Assembly: GCA_026419785.1 (NCBI GenBank)
Contig: JAODTK010002665.1
Location: forward strand, 62,001-126,000
DNA length: 64,000 nt
Direction: 5' to 3'
From: Sclerodactyla briareus
Lineage: Eukaryota; Echinodermata; Holothuroidea; Dendrochirotida; Sclerodactylidae
Each line of letters begins with the position of its first letter. Position 1 is the stretch's first letter. The translations under genes were made by a program, and so were the position numbers. Below, piece after piece: positions 35,200 through 47,374 of this stretch. The notes below the pieces were generated by a model. That model saw only the letters and a program-made list of their open reading frames with translations. It searched no databases and was not told the origin of the DNA.

Positions 35200-36395
35200 G
35201 ATGCGACGTCATTAGACCTTTTCTTCCGCCTTTGCCTCTATACCATCAGTTTGCTATGGCGACAGCCGGAGAGCTATTCATCCCTGGTCAGAATCATTTT
35301 GCCAAGCGCGAAGTACGAAGTTTTAACAATCACGGGAAACTCATCACACACTGGATTTTGTCCTCTTTGTTTCTGTCTGAGCGAGATGGAGTTTGTCACC
35401 TGTTGGATTCTGCTTCTTCTGCGGGGATCATTAAAAGCATTGTTCTTTCTTCTGTCAACTAGGGAGTAAACCATCCTGAAGCGATGCCCAGGGCATTAGC
35501 GTAAGCGGTTGTCTTTTCCTTAGCTTAGATAACATAACAACATGTTCTTTCCCTATTGTTATAACCATGACATCGTTTTTAGCTTCAATCGTTAGGACCA
35601 GCAACACTACATGGGTTGCCTTGAGGCAACGTAGTTTGGCCATGTTTGGTAGTTTGTACATGATGCGCGTGCTCATTCTGAGGCGGGACATCCATCTCTA
35701 ATTTCAGGCCTTATACCTTAATATTCCGTGTGTCTATTGTAACAAAGTAGCCAGTGGAATCAAAGGGCAGTGTGCTGCGATGAGTGTGATACCAGCCAGG
35801 GCAGCCAAGTTCACTGTTTCGATTAGGGATTCTTAACGGTGGCAGTTCATCGTTTCTCTACACAAAGCCATCCGATGAGCCCTCCACTGGCTGCACCTCT
35901 CCCGAATCAAAATAAATAGAGAACTCCTCGGACTAGATCATGGGAAAGGAAAACTAGAACTAGAACGGACTACCCGTCATAATTTTGTTATAGAATTAGA
36001 GGCGAAGTGACTGACCTGTGCAGTCTAGATTCCACAACCAGGTTGTGATAAATTGGGACAGAGACCCACCTTGATCCAACCATTAACAACTGTGAACTTC
36101 TTCCAGAGTCCTATGCACTTTTCCGTAAAGATGGACACCGTCTCTAGGGGTAAGGGGGGGGGGGGGTGTAAATTGCCTGTAAAGGGCTTTAACCGACAAA
36201 CCTTCTAACACTGAGACCTTGAATTGTGCTTAGGTTATCTTGAGTAAGATTGAAAGAATAAATTACGGGCAAATATGACGATCTCTAACGGATTTAGACG
36301 TACCATAGCACCTTCACCCATGGTGGAGCCTCAATCTGTAATATTCCAGCGTGCTCGATCTGGAGCAAGTGCGCGGGGGCTGACAAGAGACAACA
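35200..36395. other. Stretch without identifiable gene
   Basis: Overlapping short frames on both strands at 35194-35691 may include unrecognisable upstream parts of the Penelope-like element. A G14 run lies near 36157-36170. Confidence 0.4.
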
Positions 36396-36401
36396 CCACC
36401 A

Positions 36402-36522
36402 GTATTATTATTGTTATCATTATTATTATTATTATTATTTTTTATTATTATTATATTAATTATTATTATTATTATTATTATTATTACATTATTATTATTA
36501 TTTTATTATCATTATTATTACA
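36402..36522. repeat. (ATT)n microsatellite
   Basis: An almost pure ATT/TTA run with a few substitutions. It could be the tail of a lost non-LTR copy, since the L2-like element at 26.4 kb ends in the same unit. Confidence 0.95.
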
Positions 36523-36529
36523 ACGACAA

Positions 36530-39500
36530 TGAAGAGCATAATCCGTAGGGGGAAAATGATATGATATCACAAAACGTAAACCCAAACCCCCTTGACCACG
36601 AAACTAAATTCGGCGCTTTCATGAGGGCAATAAACGTGTTTTAACACCTAACAGGGGTCACTTACTGCTGAAAACCATGTTCGTTTCAAAGATGAACTGG
36701 ATGGGCCCGCAATGATGAAGCTACTAGCAGGACCTATATTAACAAACAAACTATTTATATTTTAGGCGCCTAAAAGTTGATTCCACGGATAAGCCCTTCT
36801 TTGAGCCTATCTGGTCACTGACAATAAGGAGTATTTAAACTGGAATATGAGGAGCACAACTTCAGAGTGTCTTCGCTGATAAGGACCAGGCTATTCCAAC
36901 TGGGTAGAATGCAACATCCCTACCATGTCCGTATTTGTCTGTTTTTCAATCCCGGGCGTTGTAAAAACGAGCTCACGCCTCGGCCCCAATAACAACTGGC
37001 CCACTGGTGCTTACTTCCTCTTATTTTGAAAGTGTGGACTCGCTCTCTAAACCGCCCCCTTGATTTTTCACAGGTCCCTTGATACCGGTATTTGTTGACC
37101 CCCCACACTAGGTCTCCACGCGAATATTGGCCGCCAATATATAGGGAAAGATTGATAATTCGAGATTTATCGTCCTGTTTCATTTCACTCACTGTGGCTA
37201 TCCGAGGTCCTGGAACATATTATTCAGTCAAGTATTTTGCAACTTTCCCATGCTCACTGGATATTAACTTTTAACACCATGGGTTTAAGTATAACATCAA
37301 CTAAGCCACGCTTCATTTGATTCCGCCTTCTGGAATTTTCACGAGGCAGGCCTTCGATGTTGTCCCCCAAATAGACTTCAGCTGAACTTAACACGGTGGT
37401 TTTCAAAGCTGACCCTACTGATGGGAGTTTTCCTTCAAAATCGGGTCACCGTTCAAGGTGATAGTTCTTTTAACCAAGTGTTAACGCATGCGATTTTCAT
37501 TTGCTTGGATCCTGAGTGTTCAATTAAGATTGGGTTGACTCAATCTTGCAAGAACCGAGTGCCATACTTACACTGGGTTTTACGCTTCACGACTATCTTT
37601 CCGGGGCGAACATATTTTGCAAATTACCAAAAAAGCTAACCTAGTTCAGGTTTCGTTATGAAAAACCCCTCTATATTCAGGTCAATATTCTTCCAGTGTC
37701 CGGGAACCTCATCCACATTTCTACGTCAAAGGTCTGACATTTCACATCATTGGAAGAACGAACAAATAATAACTTTGGCTGACCACTGATTGTGACTTAC
37801 GGATTTTGGTAAACAACTTATTTCGGAACACGTGGGAAGCCGTGGTCGCGGCATAGAATTCCACAATGGATAGCGCGTTTCGTGATTAGCTAGATTTCAA
37901 TGGACAATGGGGCCGTTTGTTAGATACATGAATGTTATCTCCCATTTCATGGTGTGATGAAAGCTCTTCCTACTGGTGATCATCGAGGGTCAATGGTCTT
38001 CATCTTTCTTTCCGCATGACACAGGGTACATAGAGCAAGCGACGTTTGTCATTAGTTTGTGGAATTGGAGTAGGTCCAGCATACAAGTGAACGACTCGCA
38101 ATTGCTAGTATTACATATCGGACCCAGGTGAAACGATGTTATAGGGAGCGTTCCGGTCAGTATGAGCATGCCACACTGTCAAAATATAACAGCGGTAAAA
38201 CCTAAATTATATCAATAGCATAGAATGTGAACCGTTGAAATTGTGCCTTACAGATCGAACAACTTCTGTTGTCAACTACATACAGTAAATGGAATCAAGT
38301 GATTGATAGCAGGATGTCTCTGTCACTCTACTCCTAAACTACCGTCATGAAAAATACCGGATTTGAGAGCTGCAGCGCTGTACAGTGTACCTCACCTGAA
38401 GGCAACAAATGATCGCTAGATCTTGCTTTTTGAAGATCCAAATGCAAACAACTTTACCAACCAAATGGGGACATGGTGAATGATGCAATGTGGTAGAGGT
38501 GACATACGATTGGGAGCGACCGTGCTTCTCATATTTCGGGAATAGGCGTGACCATACCCACCAAATTTTCAATCATGAAAATGTCGGACTAACATAGACC
38601 CGTCACCTCTGCCGATTTTTTGAATCCGACAAACTTCATAACGTGTCACCATTTGAAGCCTTGCTGGAATTACAAACAACTTCCGAACATTCCATGAACA
38701 CCAGCTATTTGCTATCTAACAGTGAACCGTACGAGTGATCGATTATGTCACACTAACCGTCATAACGTGGTCCCTATTAGATTTTAACCTACTCCCACAA
38801 TGGCATATTGCGCCTTTATTATTGGAGTGGGGTCCGCTCCGACGGCTGCTTCCTTCACCGGTATGTCGGAGAGTGCTTACGCTTACGCTGTTGTTATTCA
38901 AGCACTCAAGCTGGGACTCGATATAGCGTGACTAGGCTAGGGTTGAGCCAATACGCACAACGAGGTGAACCACCAGTAGCTATATGTACTCTGTTTACCG
39001 TTCCACGACATTCAGCTGCAGGTGTGAGTTCAATTCCCACTCCTTCTCTGTCAACGAGTCTGTTTGCCATCACCTATTGGCTGCTCCTATTCTAACTCTG
39101 CCTTTGTTGGGAGCATGGACGGTCGATATGGCGAGATGGACATTTAGGCCGGAGGCAAGACTTTAGAAACAGTTATCTTTGACGTGATAGGGTAAGATTT
39201 GAAGTGACCGGTTGATGTGGTAATGTTTTTCGAGGGGGTGATCAAGCGGGCACTGGACTTTTGGATGTGTTGGACGCCTTTGTATTGGAGGTCCTTCACT
39301 TGAAAGAATGAGAAACTGTTATAGCTGGTCTGGCGGGATGTGTCAAATTGACAAAGAACACGTTTCTTGGTGGTTTTGCGCCAACGAAGAATTGAAGCAA
39401 ATGTTAATTTCTAGGCCCGAACATGCTGCAGTCAGGAATAACACTAATGTCACGAGCATCAAACAACAAGTGTACCTGATTCTCTTCAATAGTCATAAGG

Positions 39501-41565
39501 TAGGAGTGAGTTACCTTCGCGAACGATAGTTAGATGTAAGACTTCCGTCCCCATAGTTGTTGAGAACAAGAAGTTCTTACTCACGCTTTCGAAAGTGACT
39601 GCTCTTTCTCCTCGCCTCTTTCTCCTCGCCCCCATGGTGTTCTATCTGCAATATGTACCCTGGCAGGCCTGTGACCACCGTTGATATCCTCTGCGTGAGC
39701 ATTATACCTGGTTAACACAGCTGGAACACAGCTGGATCCTTTTGGGATGTTCCCATTTTATGTGGAAGTCAGATAAAATGGGTTGATAACGACAGACTGT
39801 TCCTCAATCAATCCGAATACGGAGTTATCCATTCAAATGCCTCACCCAGTACCGTTTTTTCACATCCTCGTCGATGGGTGTCCAAACGCTGGGCGGTCAA
39901 GAGCTGTCAAGCGACGGACGGATGTCTTGCAGATCGCAGGCAGCGAACGTATTGAACGTATAGTTCGCTCAATAGGCTTACCAAAGTGAGCAAGACGGGA
40001 TATGAGATACAGTAGTGGATCAATAGAATATGTCCTGATTCTATTTTTCCTTCATACCTCCAAGGACCTAATTTTTAGACAATTCATAGATTCTACAGTA
40101 AGCTCCTGCATTCCTTCAAGATACCAGTAGATGTTTCCCGTTACGTGTTCCGCTGTGACAAGCCCACCTTTCACACGATAGCAAACGTTGTGCTTTTTCA
40201 TCAAAGAACCCGGATAATCCCGAAAATTGCGAGATCAGTTTTTTTTGAATTGTTGTGCCCCCCCCCCCAACAAAAAAAAAAAAAGTTTGCGAGGACTGTT
40301 TTGGTGGGTTGCCCAGAAATTTGAAAGCTAAATCTACAGGTCCAACGAGGCTATACTTATTCCATATTTTTTTGCATCATCATCCAATGCAGGCTGCAAG
40401 TCGAGGATTTCTCCTTTTGGTTAGCAAAACACATAAGCAGTCTTCTTTCATCAATTGGATTGAACGCAAACGGCCCCAACCCTCTTGGTCCATAAGTGAC
40501 CTACGGCTGAGAGACTGTTCTCCTTGCATTGACCTTGAAGCTAAATTGCAACTTCAATGTCTCAGAGGATCTACCGGATCCAGATCCATGTGAACAAGGA
40601 TCTTTCTGGAACATAAATGAGTGGAGAGGGCAACTCACCAAATTGTTGATGCAGCACGTTCAGAAAAGGATCGGACTGTTATAACGTCTGCTCTGTACTT
40701 ATCAGATTACGTTTCTACCAAGCGCATGCATGTTGCTGACTGTTCTCCTCGAACCACACAGAGTATCTACTTTCGGAGTTCAAGCAAGGCACGTAGCGAA
40801 CGTGCATCATAGTTCTGTGTTCTGGATTGTAGAGACTGTATGATCTAGGACCGTGAGATCAGCGAAGTTAACCGCATTCAACATAAGCCATTAAGACTTA
40901 CAACCAATCACATGGGATATTCCAAATTTCTTGAGTCTACCGTGCATGTGCAGGCCCTTGTCCGACTTCCCCAATAGTCATCTGTGTCCACATTGTGTGT
41001 CCCATTTGAGGCCATTTAGGACCCAGAAATTCCTTTTTTGGCCACTATCTAACCACTGATATTAATTCATTTTTTGCATCACCCACCCCTGCCTTCGGTC
41101 TAAGAATAATCGCGAAAAGTTACCTGTCACGGCCGCGAGTCACGTTTTCTTGTCACTCGAATTCACAACACACTTGTATCGTTTATTTCCCTTTCCCCTT
41201 GTGTTAAGACAATTTTTTGTATAGTAATTGAGGTAGAAAGTGTGTTCGGATGAAGTGAAGAGTATTGGAAACATTTTAGATAAGACTTAAATAATCAAAA
41301 TTTGTGTGTGCATTCTGAATTTGCTAATTATCTGTTACGCACGGGCGGTCACGTTTTTTCGCGCCGATTTCAATCCTCAATACTTGAGGCATAAATTTTT
41401 GTCTACTGTTGTAATTATTGAGCATACTTTAACTGACTACCTAATGATTTTCTCCAGGTAATTTTTTTTAATTTCTGTTAATTATATCAGGAAGATGTAA
41501 ATTATTGTGAAAATCACTATAGAATTGACCCAGAGATTGACATATAGTAATTTCTTTCGACGTAC
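36530..41565. other. Long stretch without identifiable gene
   Basis: A C11 then A12 run lies at 40259-40284. A possible lone tRNA-like B box (GTGAGTTCAATTCCCAC, about 39024-39040) has no convincing A box. Open frames at 36920-37192 (minus), 39308-39529 (plus) and 40255-40593 (plus) have no recognisable domain. Confidence 0.4.
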
Positions 41566-41571
41566 ATTACA

Positions 41572-41655
41572 GCGGTCCGCAGGTGGTTCGTCATAGCGTC
41601 TGCATTCTAGCTCATTGTTGTTGTTTTTTCGAGTCCTGGGTGGTGGAATACACTG
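41572..41655 (+). mobile_element. tRNA-derived SINE head
   Basis: GGTGGTTCGTCATAGCG (41582-41598) fits a diverged A box and TTCGAGTCCTGGG (41628-41640) a B box. The spacing and following GGTGGAATA resemble a tRNA-related SINE head. The arms do not fold well enough for a functional tRNA. It differs from the heads at 8.5, 19.8 and 45.7 kb. Confidence 0.45.
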
Positions 41656-42678
41656 ATCCTGCTTTCTTACCCAGCACGCCGCCTGGTAACAGACATTTGA
41701 ATCACCCTAATCATCCTGTGTGATCGCATTACATCTTTGTTATATGGTACGATCGGCTGCTCATTGCATGATACACAATGACTGTCCACATCTGTTCCCT
41801 ATGCTTACACATCCAGCATTCGCTCACGCTGTTGTAGTAAGACGACACTTGGGCCAGTATGCTGTAGGTTACCCTGGTCACATCTGTATTGAACGTACAA
41901 AAAAACTAGCGCTTCGCCTACACTCTTCCCCTACTAAATTTTGCGGAGAAAACCGGCTCGCTGCGGAGAAAAAAAAAAGGAACGTAACCGTGAACCACTT
42001 CAACTGCTAAGTTGGTAGATTCTTGCGTACCCTCCCCATGTCCAGTGAAAGTTGACACTCAGAATTTAATACACTATTCGGAACTCATGATGGACTGCGG
42101 CCACGCCGTAGAAATGGACTACCAACTGCACTATCGACGAACCCAATCACAATGATATTCGATAGAGGGGACGCTTGTTAGGAAAATGTGTAGCCGTAAC
42201 AAATCTTGTTCCATAAAACCACAAATGTGTCTACTGTGTGGATAATCGTACTCCCTTGTAAACGTCAACTACTTTATGTCATACGGTGAAGGAAATAGTC
42301 ACTACAACAAGCCCCACACTTCTCAATAACTCATTATTGGAAGAGTGTTATTTCCCAAATAGTAAACTGATATAAAATGTTCACCGCAACAAATTATGAA
42401 TATTTGGGAGAATATACACAGGCTAACTGTACGGTACGAGAAGTGATAGGGATGAGCTGGTAGGACTTACTCAGAGAGATCATCGAGTTGTCTGGACTGC
42501 ATTCGGTGCACTCTGTATGTAATTTTCCCCCGTGAGTTTTCATTTTCAGTAATTTCAGTTTTATTAATGCGAATTGAAACTCGTCGGCGTAATGGACATG
42601 GCGGCGGAACGGGGTTGGGGGGGCTTGGGGGCTCGGTCCCCCCATTTAAAGAAATGAGGGGGCAACGCGTTGTGTTAG

Positions 42679-42701
42679 CCCCCCCCCCCCCCCCCCCCCC
42701 C
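42679..42701. repeat. C23 homopolymer
   Basis: An uninterrupted run of about 23 C follows a G-rich stretch (42600-42662) that could pair with it. Confidence 0.9.
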
Positions 42702-42709
42702 ATATTGCA

Positions 42710-45660
42710 GAGTGGTTCCGAAGAGCATTCAATGTATGTATTTAATTGCTATCGCCTGATTTTCAAATTAAATTTCAATATTTCTAGTTAATACCCGTGA
42801 ATATTGACAATCAATCCAAGTAACGCACTCTGGAGGCCATATATAGCATATGAGTCAACTTCCAATTGCATCTTTGCGGTCCCGTAATGGCCGTAAGGTG
42901 ATACTCGTTCGTGAGGCCAGAAGGCCTGTACTGCGCGTCGCATCGGTTTGACATACCGTTTCGCTTTTCTTTCTTCTGCATTCCTCACCCAATGCACCAT
43001 CACGTAGCCTATTACACACTAATAGTCTAATATGCCACATAATGTACCCTAGCCCGTTGGTATCTTGCTCCAGCAACCCATCAAATCAATCAATCGAGGG
43101 TTTGCGATGCTGGTCAGGACGTGAGCCTATACTTACTACTAAAATGACCTAAGTCAGATGGCCATTCAAATGAATTTAACAATTGTAAACTTCCGTGTAT
43201 ATATGCTTTCAGTTCTTCAGAATTGAGAGTTAAGAATTGTAAAATTATGTAACTATTATGAAATTATCCATTTTTAAAATGTATGTAGTTGAATACAGTT
43301 ACTTTGGTAGGCTAATATTCAGCAAAACGCAGACTCTAAATTAACAAAGAATATATAATTTTCGGTGGGAAATCACCTCATCCACGACAGTGTCAGGATT
43401 ACTTTGGTCTGTCAATCTTCAAATTGCATATCAAATGTGTTGTTTAACATAAATCTTGAATATATGGCACATGGGCTCGGCTATACAGGTCGCGGAACGC
43501 GCGCATCTCCACCTGTCAACACGTACCATACTTAGAAAGGGTGTTTTTTAATGTCAATAGGCTGGATCAAATGAAATACCTTGTACGCAGTGACATTGTT
43601 CATTCCAACTTGATTAACACCTTATTTCAAATTGCATTTTTTCTCTGATTTGTTTCTTGATATTCATGCGATTTTACACATGAGGACCTGTAATTTATGC
43701 CTAGATATTTGTAGCACAGGCCACTCGCCAAATGCCGTTTCCGGCATCTATAGAGGCCTGGAAAACCCAACAATTTCTTGGACGCTTCGCGCCAATGGTG
43801 GCGCTACGCTTATATAGTCAACAGTCACATAAGCCCCCCCCCCCCCCCACTAAAAAATACATTCCGGCCGCGCCTTGTAGGGAGAGCAATAAATGATATA
43901 CTGGGTCTACCTCCTCAGGCCCACTTCTTATTACTTGGTTACTTCATTGAGCAGAAAGTTTTGAACTATAATCCTCTGTATGGTGCTTTGTGGTTGTTCA
44001 CCTAACACCTAACTCAGCCAAAGTTGTATTATTATTTTTATTACCACCGTTGGAGATGCCTGTACAAACGCTGATTAACCCAGATAAGATGGCGCCATCA
44101 ATCAGCGAGATCCGGGGGAGCTGTGAGCACGCGTGTGCAACATGAATGACACACAGTTGTACTGTACAGTGTCACACTCCGTGATTAGTCTGTCCCATTC
44201 CGTGACTCTCCAGTTACATGCGACAGATGAGTTGAATTCACCCTACGTCTAACTCGCGTTCTACTGTGGATAGGCCTCGCTGTCGGATCTCCTGCAGATG
44301 TCCCAGCATCTTCCGATAAAGAAGAAAGGGGAGCGCGCCCGGTAAATTCCTGCGGTATCAAATGATAGGTAAAAACAAATCACTCCACCCCACCCTTCCA
44401 TTCCACGGTTTACACTACCCACCCCACCCCCCCCCCCCAACCAGATGTTTGACTCCGATTTGCCTTAGGGGCCGCTATTCTCCACACGGGTTTGCTCTCA
44501 TTAAAAGCTCCGAAAATATGAGCCGAAAAACTCTTTTCTAAGATGATAATGACATTGTGCCAAAGGTCATGAGGGGAACAATGGCAGTTTCGACTTGAAC
44601 GTACAGTGTTCCTAACGATCCTTCCGAACTCATCTAGCTGCCAAAAATGTCAAAAGTCCTGCTAACACAAATCTTTAACAAATTCCCCCTATACATTGCA
44701 AAGTTAACAGCCGAAAACCTGGGGTGAATAGTTGCGTTTTCAAATAGGGTGGTGAGAGTTTATATAAGCACTAACGGTTATGCCCATAATGGGTATGTCA
44801 TCGAGGTGCCGTGCGTCCAGCCATATCACAACTGCAAATAGTTTTGGTTACTCATAAGTGTTTGTTTTTTTTCCCGTTTCGTTTTATGCTGGTTCAAAGT
44901 GTCAATAGGCCTCTGAGGGTTCAATGTCCGGTTAATATGTTTTTAACCGTGCAGTTTTGTTTTTCCATATCTTACATGAATCAACTTCAGTCTATCAAGT
45001 CCGCATTCAATCCAAAACTGCATACAATTACTAACCTGTGTTCTGAGTCATTGCGCGATAGCCTTCCACAGACGCACACGCATCATGAACCGACTACCAA
45101 TGCACCTGTCCAGTGGCGTATATAGGATCAATGATCACGAGTTAGGAAAATTAGATTCCGAATGCACATCACTTTTCATTTGAGTGTAGGACTCCATGAG
45201 TTATATGGGAGAGGGTCATATGATAGGAGGCAACTTTGGGAATTTACCGAATTTCCTGACTGTTCCTGTTCATTGGATCAGTGAGCGCAGCGGGCAGCAA
45301 CAAAGCTAGCTAATATACTTATATGACCGCGTCATCTGCCATTGGTTCCGAAAATATCACTGAAATAATCAATTCATCATTAAAAAGTTCAGATATCAAG
45401 TTCTGGTTCAAACTTTTTTGGTCAGTCCAGATAATGAACCCAACTTTACTCAACAATGCGGCATAGCGAGGATTGGGTTAAGGACTAGACACAGACACTA
45501 CACACCAACACACACAACAGACAAACACATACTATACATTGGTCAACTAACTCGTCGTGCTAATTGTTGGGTCATGAAAGATCCCGTGTGACTACGGTCA
45601 TTGCCAAGCAATTTCAGTATATGCTAGTAATACTGGCTAAAATTGTTAATTGTTGAATGG
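42710..45660. other. Stretch without identifiable gene
   Basis: C-runs lie at about 43833-43848 and 44424-44438. Open frames at 43632-43817, 43778-44005 and 44811-45125 have no recognisable domain. Confidence 0.4.
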
Positions 45661-45667
45661 GTTTGCT

Positions 45668-45745
45668 GACGTGGCTGGCACGATTGGTAGAGCGAGGCCG
45701 ACACTCCCTCATGGAGGGCAATGGTCATATTCATCCGGGCACTTG
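45668..45745 (+). mobile_element. Possible tRNA-derived SINE head
   Basis: GTGGCTGGCACGATTGG then TAGAGCG (45671-45694) is a good D-arm/A-box match. The B-box side (GGTCATATTCATCCGGGC, about 45723-45740) is diverged. A functional tRNA is not supported. Confidence 0.4.
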
Positions 45746-45999
45746 TGTGTATTTTGGTTTTCAGCTTTCATGTCCTAATGTCCGTTGCTTATATCATTCG
45801 TCACCTTAAAAATGGGAGTCTCCATAAAGAACAAATATCCGAATAATCTTTAGTTGGTGAGGGGTTTCAAGCTTGGATTTTAATTTAATACAGACATTTT
45901 TCTTGCCACTCATACTGATTATAAGTCCCGTTATTAAAGAAATTAGGAGTCTAGGTTTAAGGCTGCCGGTGAGATCTCTACAAGTCGTCTGTCGTGTCT

Positions 46000-46130
46000 C
46001 TCCGTCCGTTGTGTGTCATTCGTTCGTTCGTTTTTCGTCTGTCCGTACTGTTCGTCACGCGTTTACTCACAACTTTAATGCGTACATGCGAGCAGGTTGA
46101 AACTTGGTGGTGGATGAACCTTGCCACTGT
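46000..46130 (+). repeat. TCCG/TTCG-rich interspersed repeat
   Basis: Clustered TCCG, TTCG and GTCTG units (about 46005-46050) lead into CACGCGTTTACTCACAA and then GGTTGAAACTTGGTGG (about 46095-46110). I recall such a tetranucleotide block followed by a GAAACTTGGTGG box as an interspersed repeat in several invertebrate genomes, but cannot name the family. Confidence 0.35.
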
Positions 46131-47165
46131 GCAAGGCTGGTCACATTTTTTGTTTGCATAGTGTATTAGATTCGCATACATCCTATTAATGTACCCCATT
46201 TGTCTCCCACAGCAATTTCCACTTATCTCTCTGTGCGAGAGGTTTGTTTTTACCTTACTCCCTATCACTGCGGAGCAATCAGAACTAGAAGGGGACTGTT
46301 ATTCATCTGTCGCAACTGAGGTGGGAATGGATGAAGGCAATAATGGGACTTATACAGGCAAGTGAGAAGAATCTGTCTTTTCCTGTAGCTGGCTGGCGGG
46401 ACTGTGTGGAAACTACATCTATGCTAAGAAGGATTGGGAGGCTATGGGTACTCAATAGGCTGTTACACGTGTGTTTCCACTGTGCCCTGCTACAGCCTAG
46501 AACTGAGTTGTACTGGGTTCACATAAGTTGTGCTAAGGTACATATAGCAAATATTCAGGCCTGGAATGAGTTGGGTGCTGGATACATATAAAGTTTGGGC
46601 GGGCACAACCTATTTTGCCAACGGGTACACATTCCAAAGTCATTCCCTCGGTGATTTTCAGGAAGGCTATGTTACGAATGTGAACATACATAAACGTGAA
46701 TGATGAAGAAATTTTGCCGTCGCGCAGTTACCAAGACCGTTTCCTGACTTGAGTTGTTTGAATTCTCCGGTTAGTGCGGCGTTTGTATCCCCTTTCCTCA
46801 TTTTTCAAGTCCAGCACGACAGCATTGGGGTACTGCTGTATGTCCGTCCTCTGTTTTGTCTAATATCTATGCTCTTCACGTTGTCCCCCAGACTGACTGA
46901 ATCCGATCCTGAAAGGAGGGAATAATGGCAACCCTACTCATTGCCAGACTATTATTTTTTGCTCAACATCGATTAAGAAATATTGCTAAGATTATCAGAT
47001 TGGCCTTCCTCAATTTCATGCCAAGTAACAGTCGTTCATGGAAATACAGATATCGTCTGCGCATGCGTTGTCAGTTCGTTTGCTTATGCGCACGTGGGCC
47101 TATATCCAAGACTCGGAATAAAATATCTTAATTATAATTCCCCTGAAGATCGTAACATATATGAA
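46130..47165. other. Stretch without identifiable gene
   Basis: Short plus frames at 46331-46591 and 46925-47261 overlap others and show no domain. Confidence 0.35.
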
Positions 47166-47167
47166 TT

Positions 47168-47371
47168 TTGTTCCGGGATATTTCCCATTTTCGAGAAGGA
47201 ATATTGTTTGTGCTTGAATTTAAGGAAGAGACTGTTGCGGGAACTGTTCGATGCTCAGTAATCATTGAAGAGAAGCCTCCCCACTGTAGTACGGGACTAC
47301 GATCAGTAACAGTACTCATCGTAGTAGTAGTACTGTGCAGCCTACTGTTTCGGAGACGGCTAAGACGGTAA
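47168..47371 (+). CDS. Candidate exon with C-terminal transmembrane segment
   Basis: A frame of about 67 codons reads LEFKEETVAGTVRCSVIIEE, then a Cys-containing stretch, then a strongly hydrophobic run (VTVLIVVVVLCSLL) and the basic end FRRRLRR before TAA. A membrane span with a short Arg-rich tail just before the stop is the usual end of a type I membrane protein or a tail-anchored protein. No clear acceptor is seen, and the Val run comes from a GTA triplet repeat, which lowers confidence. Confidence 0.25.
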   Translation: MFRDISHFREGILFVLEFKEETVAGTVRCSVIIEEKPPHCSTGLRSVTVLIVVVVLCSLLFRRRLRR

Positions 47372-47374
47372 CAC

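Noticed and set aside
36920-37192. Retroviral-type integrase tail on the minus strand
   Set aside because: The stretch GDLVWGVNKYRYQGT gives only a vague resemblance, and no second motif supports it.
38985-39055. tRNA-like segment around GTGAGTTCAATTCCCAC
   Set aside because: The T arm pairs 4 of 5, but no acceptor stem or D arm could be placed. It is at most a lone B-box relic.
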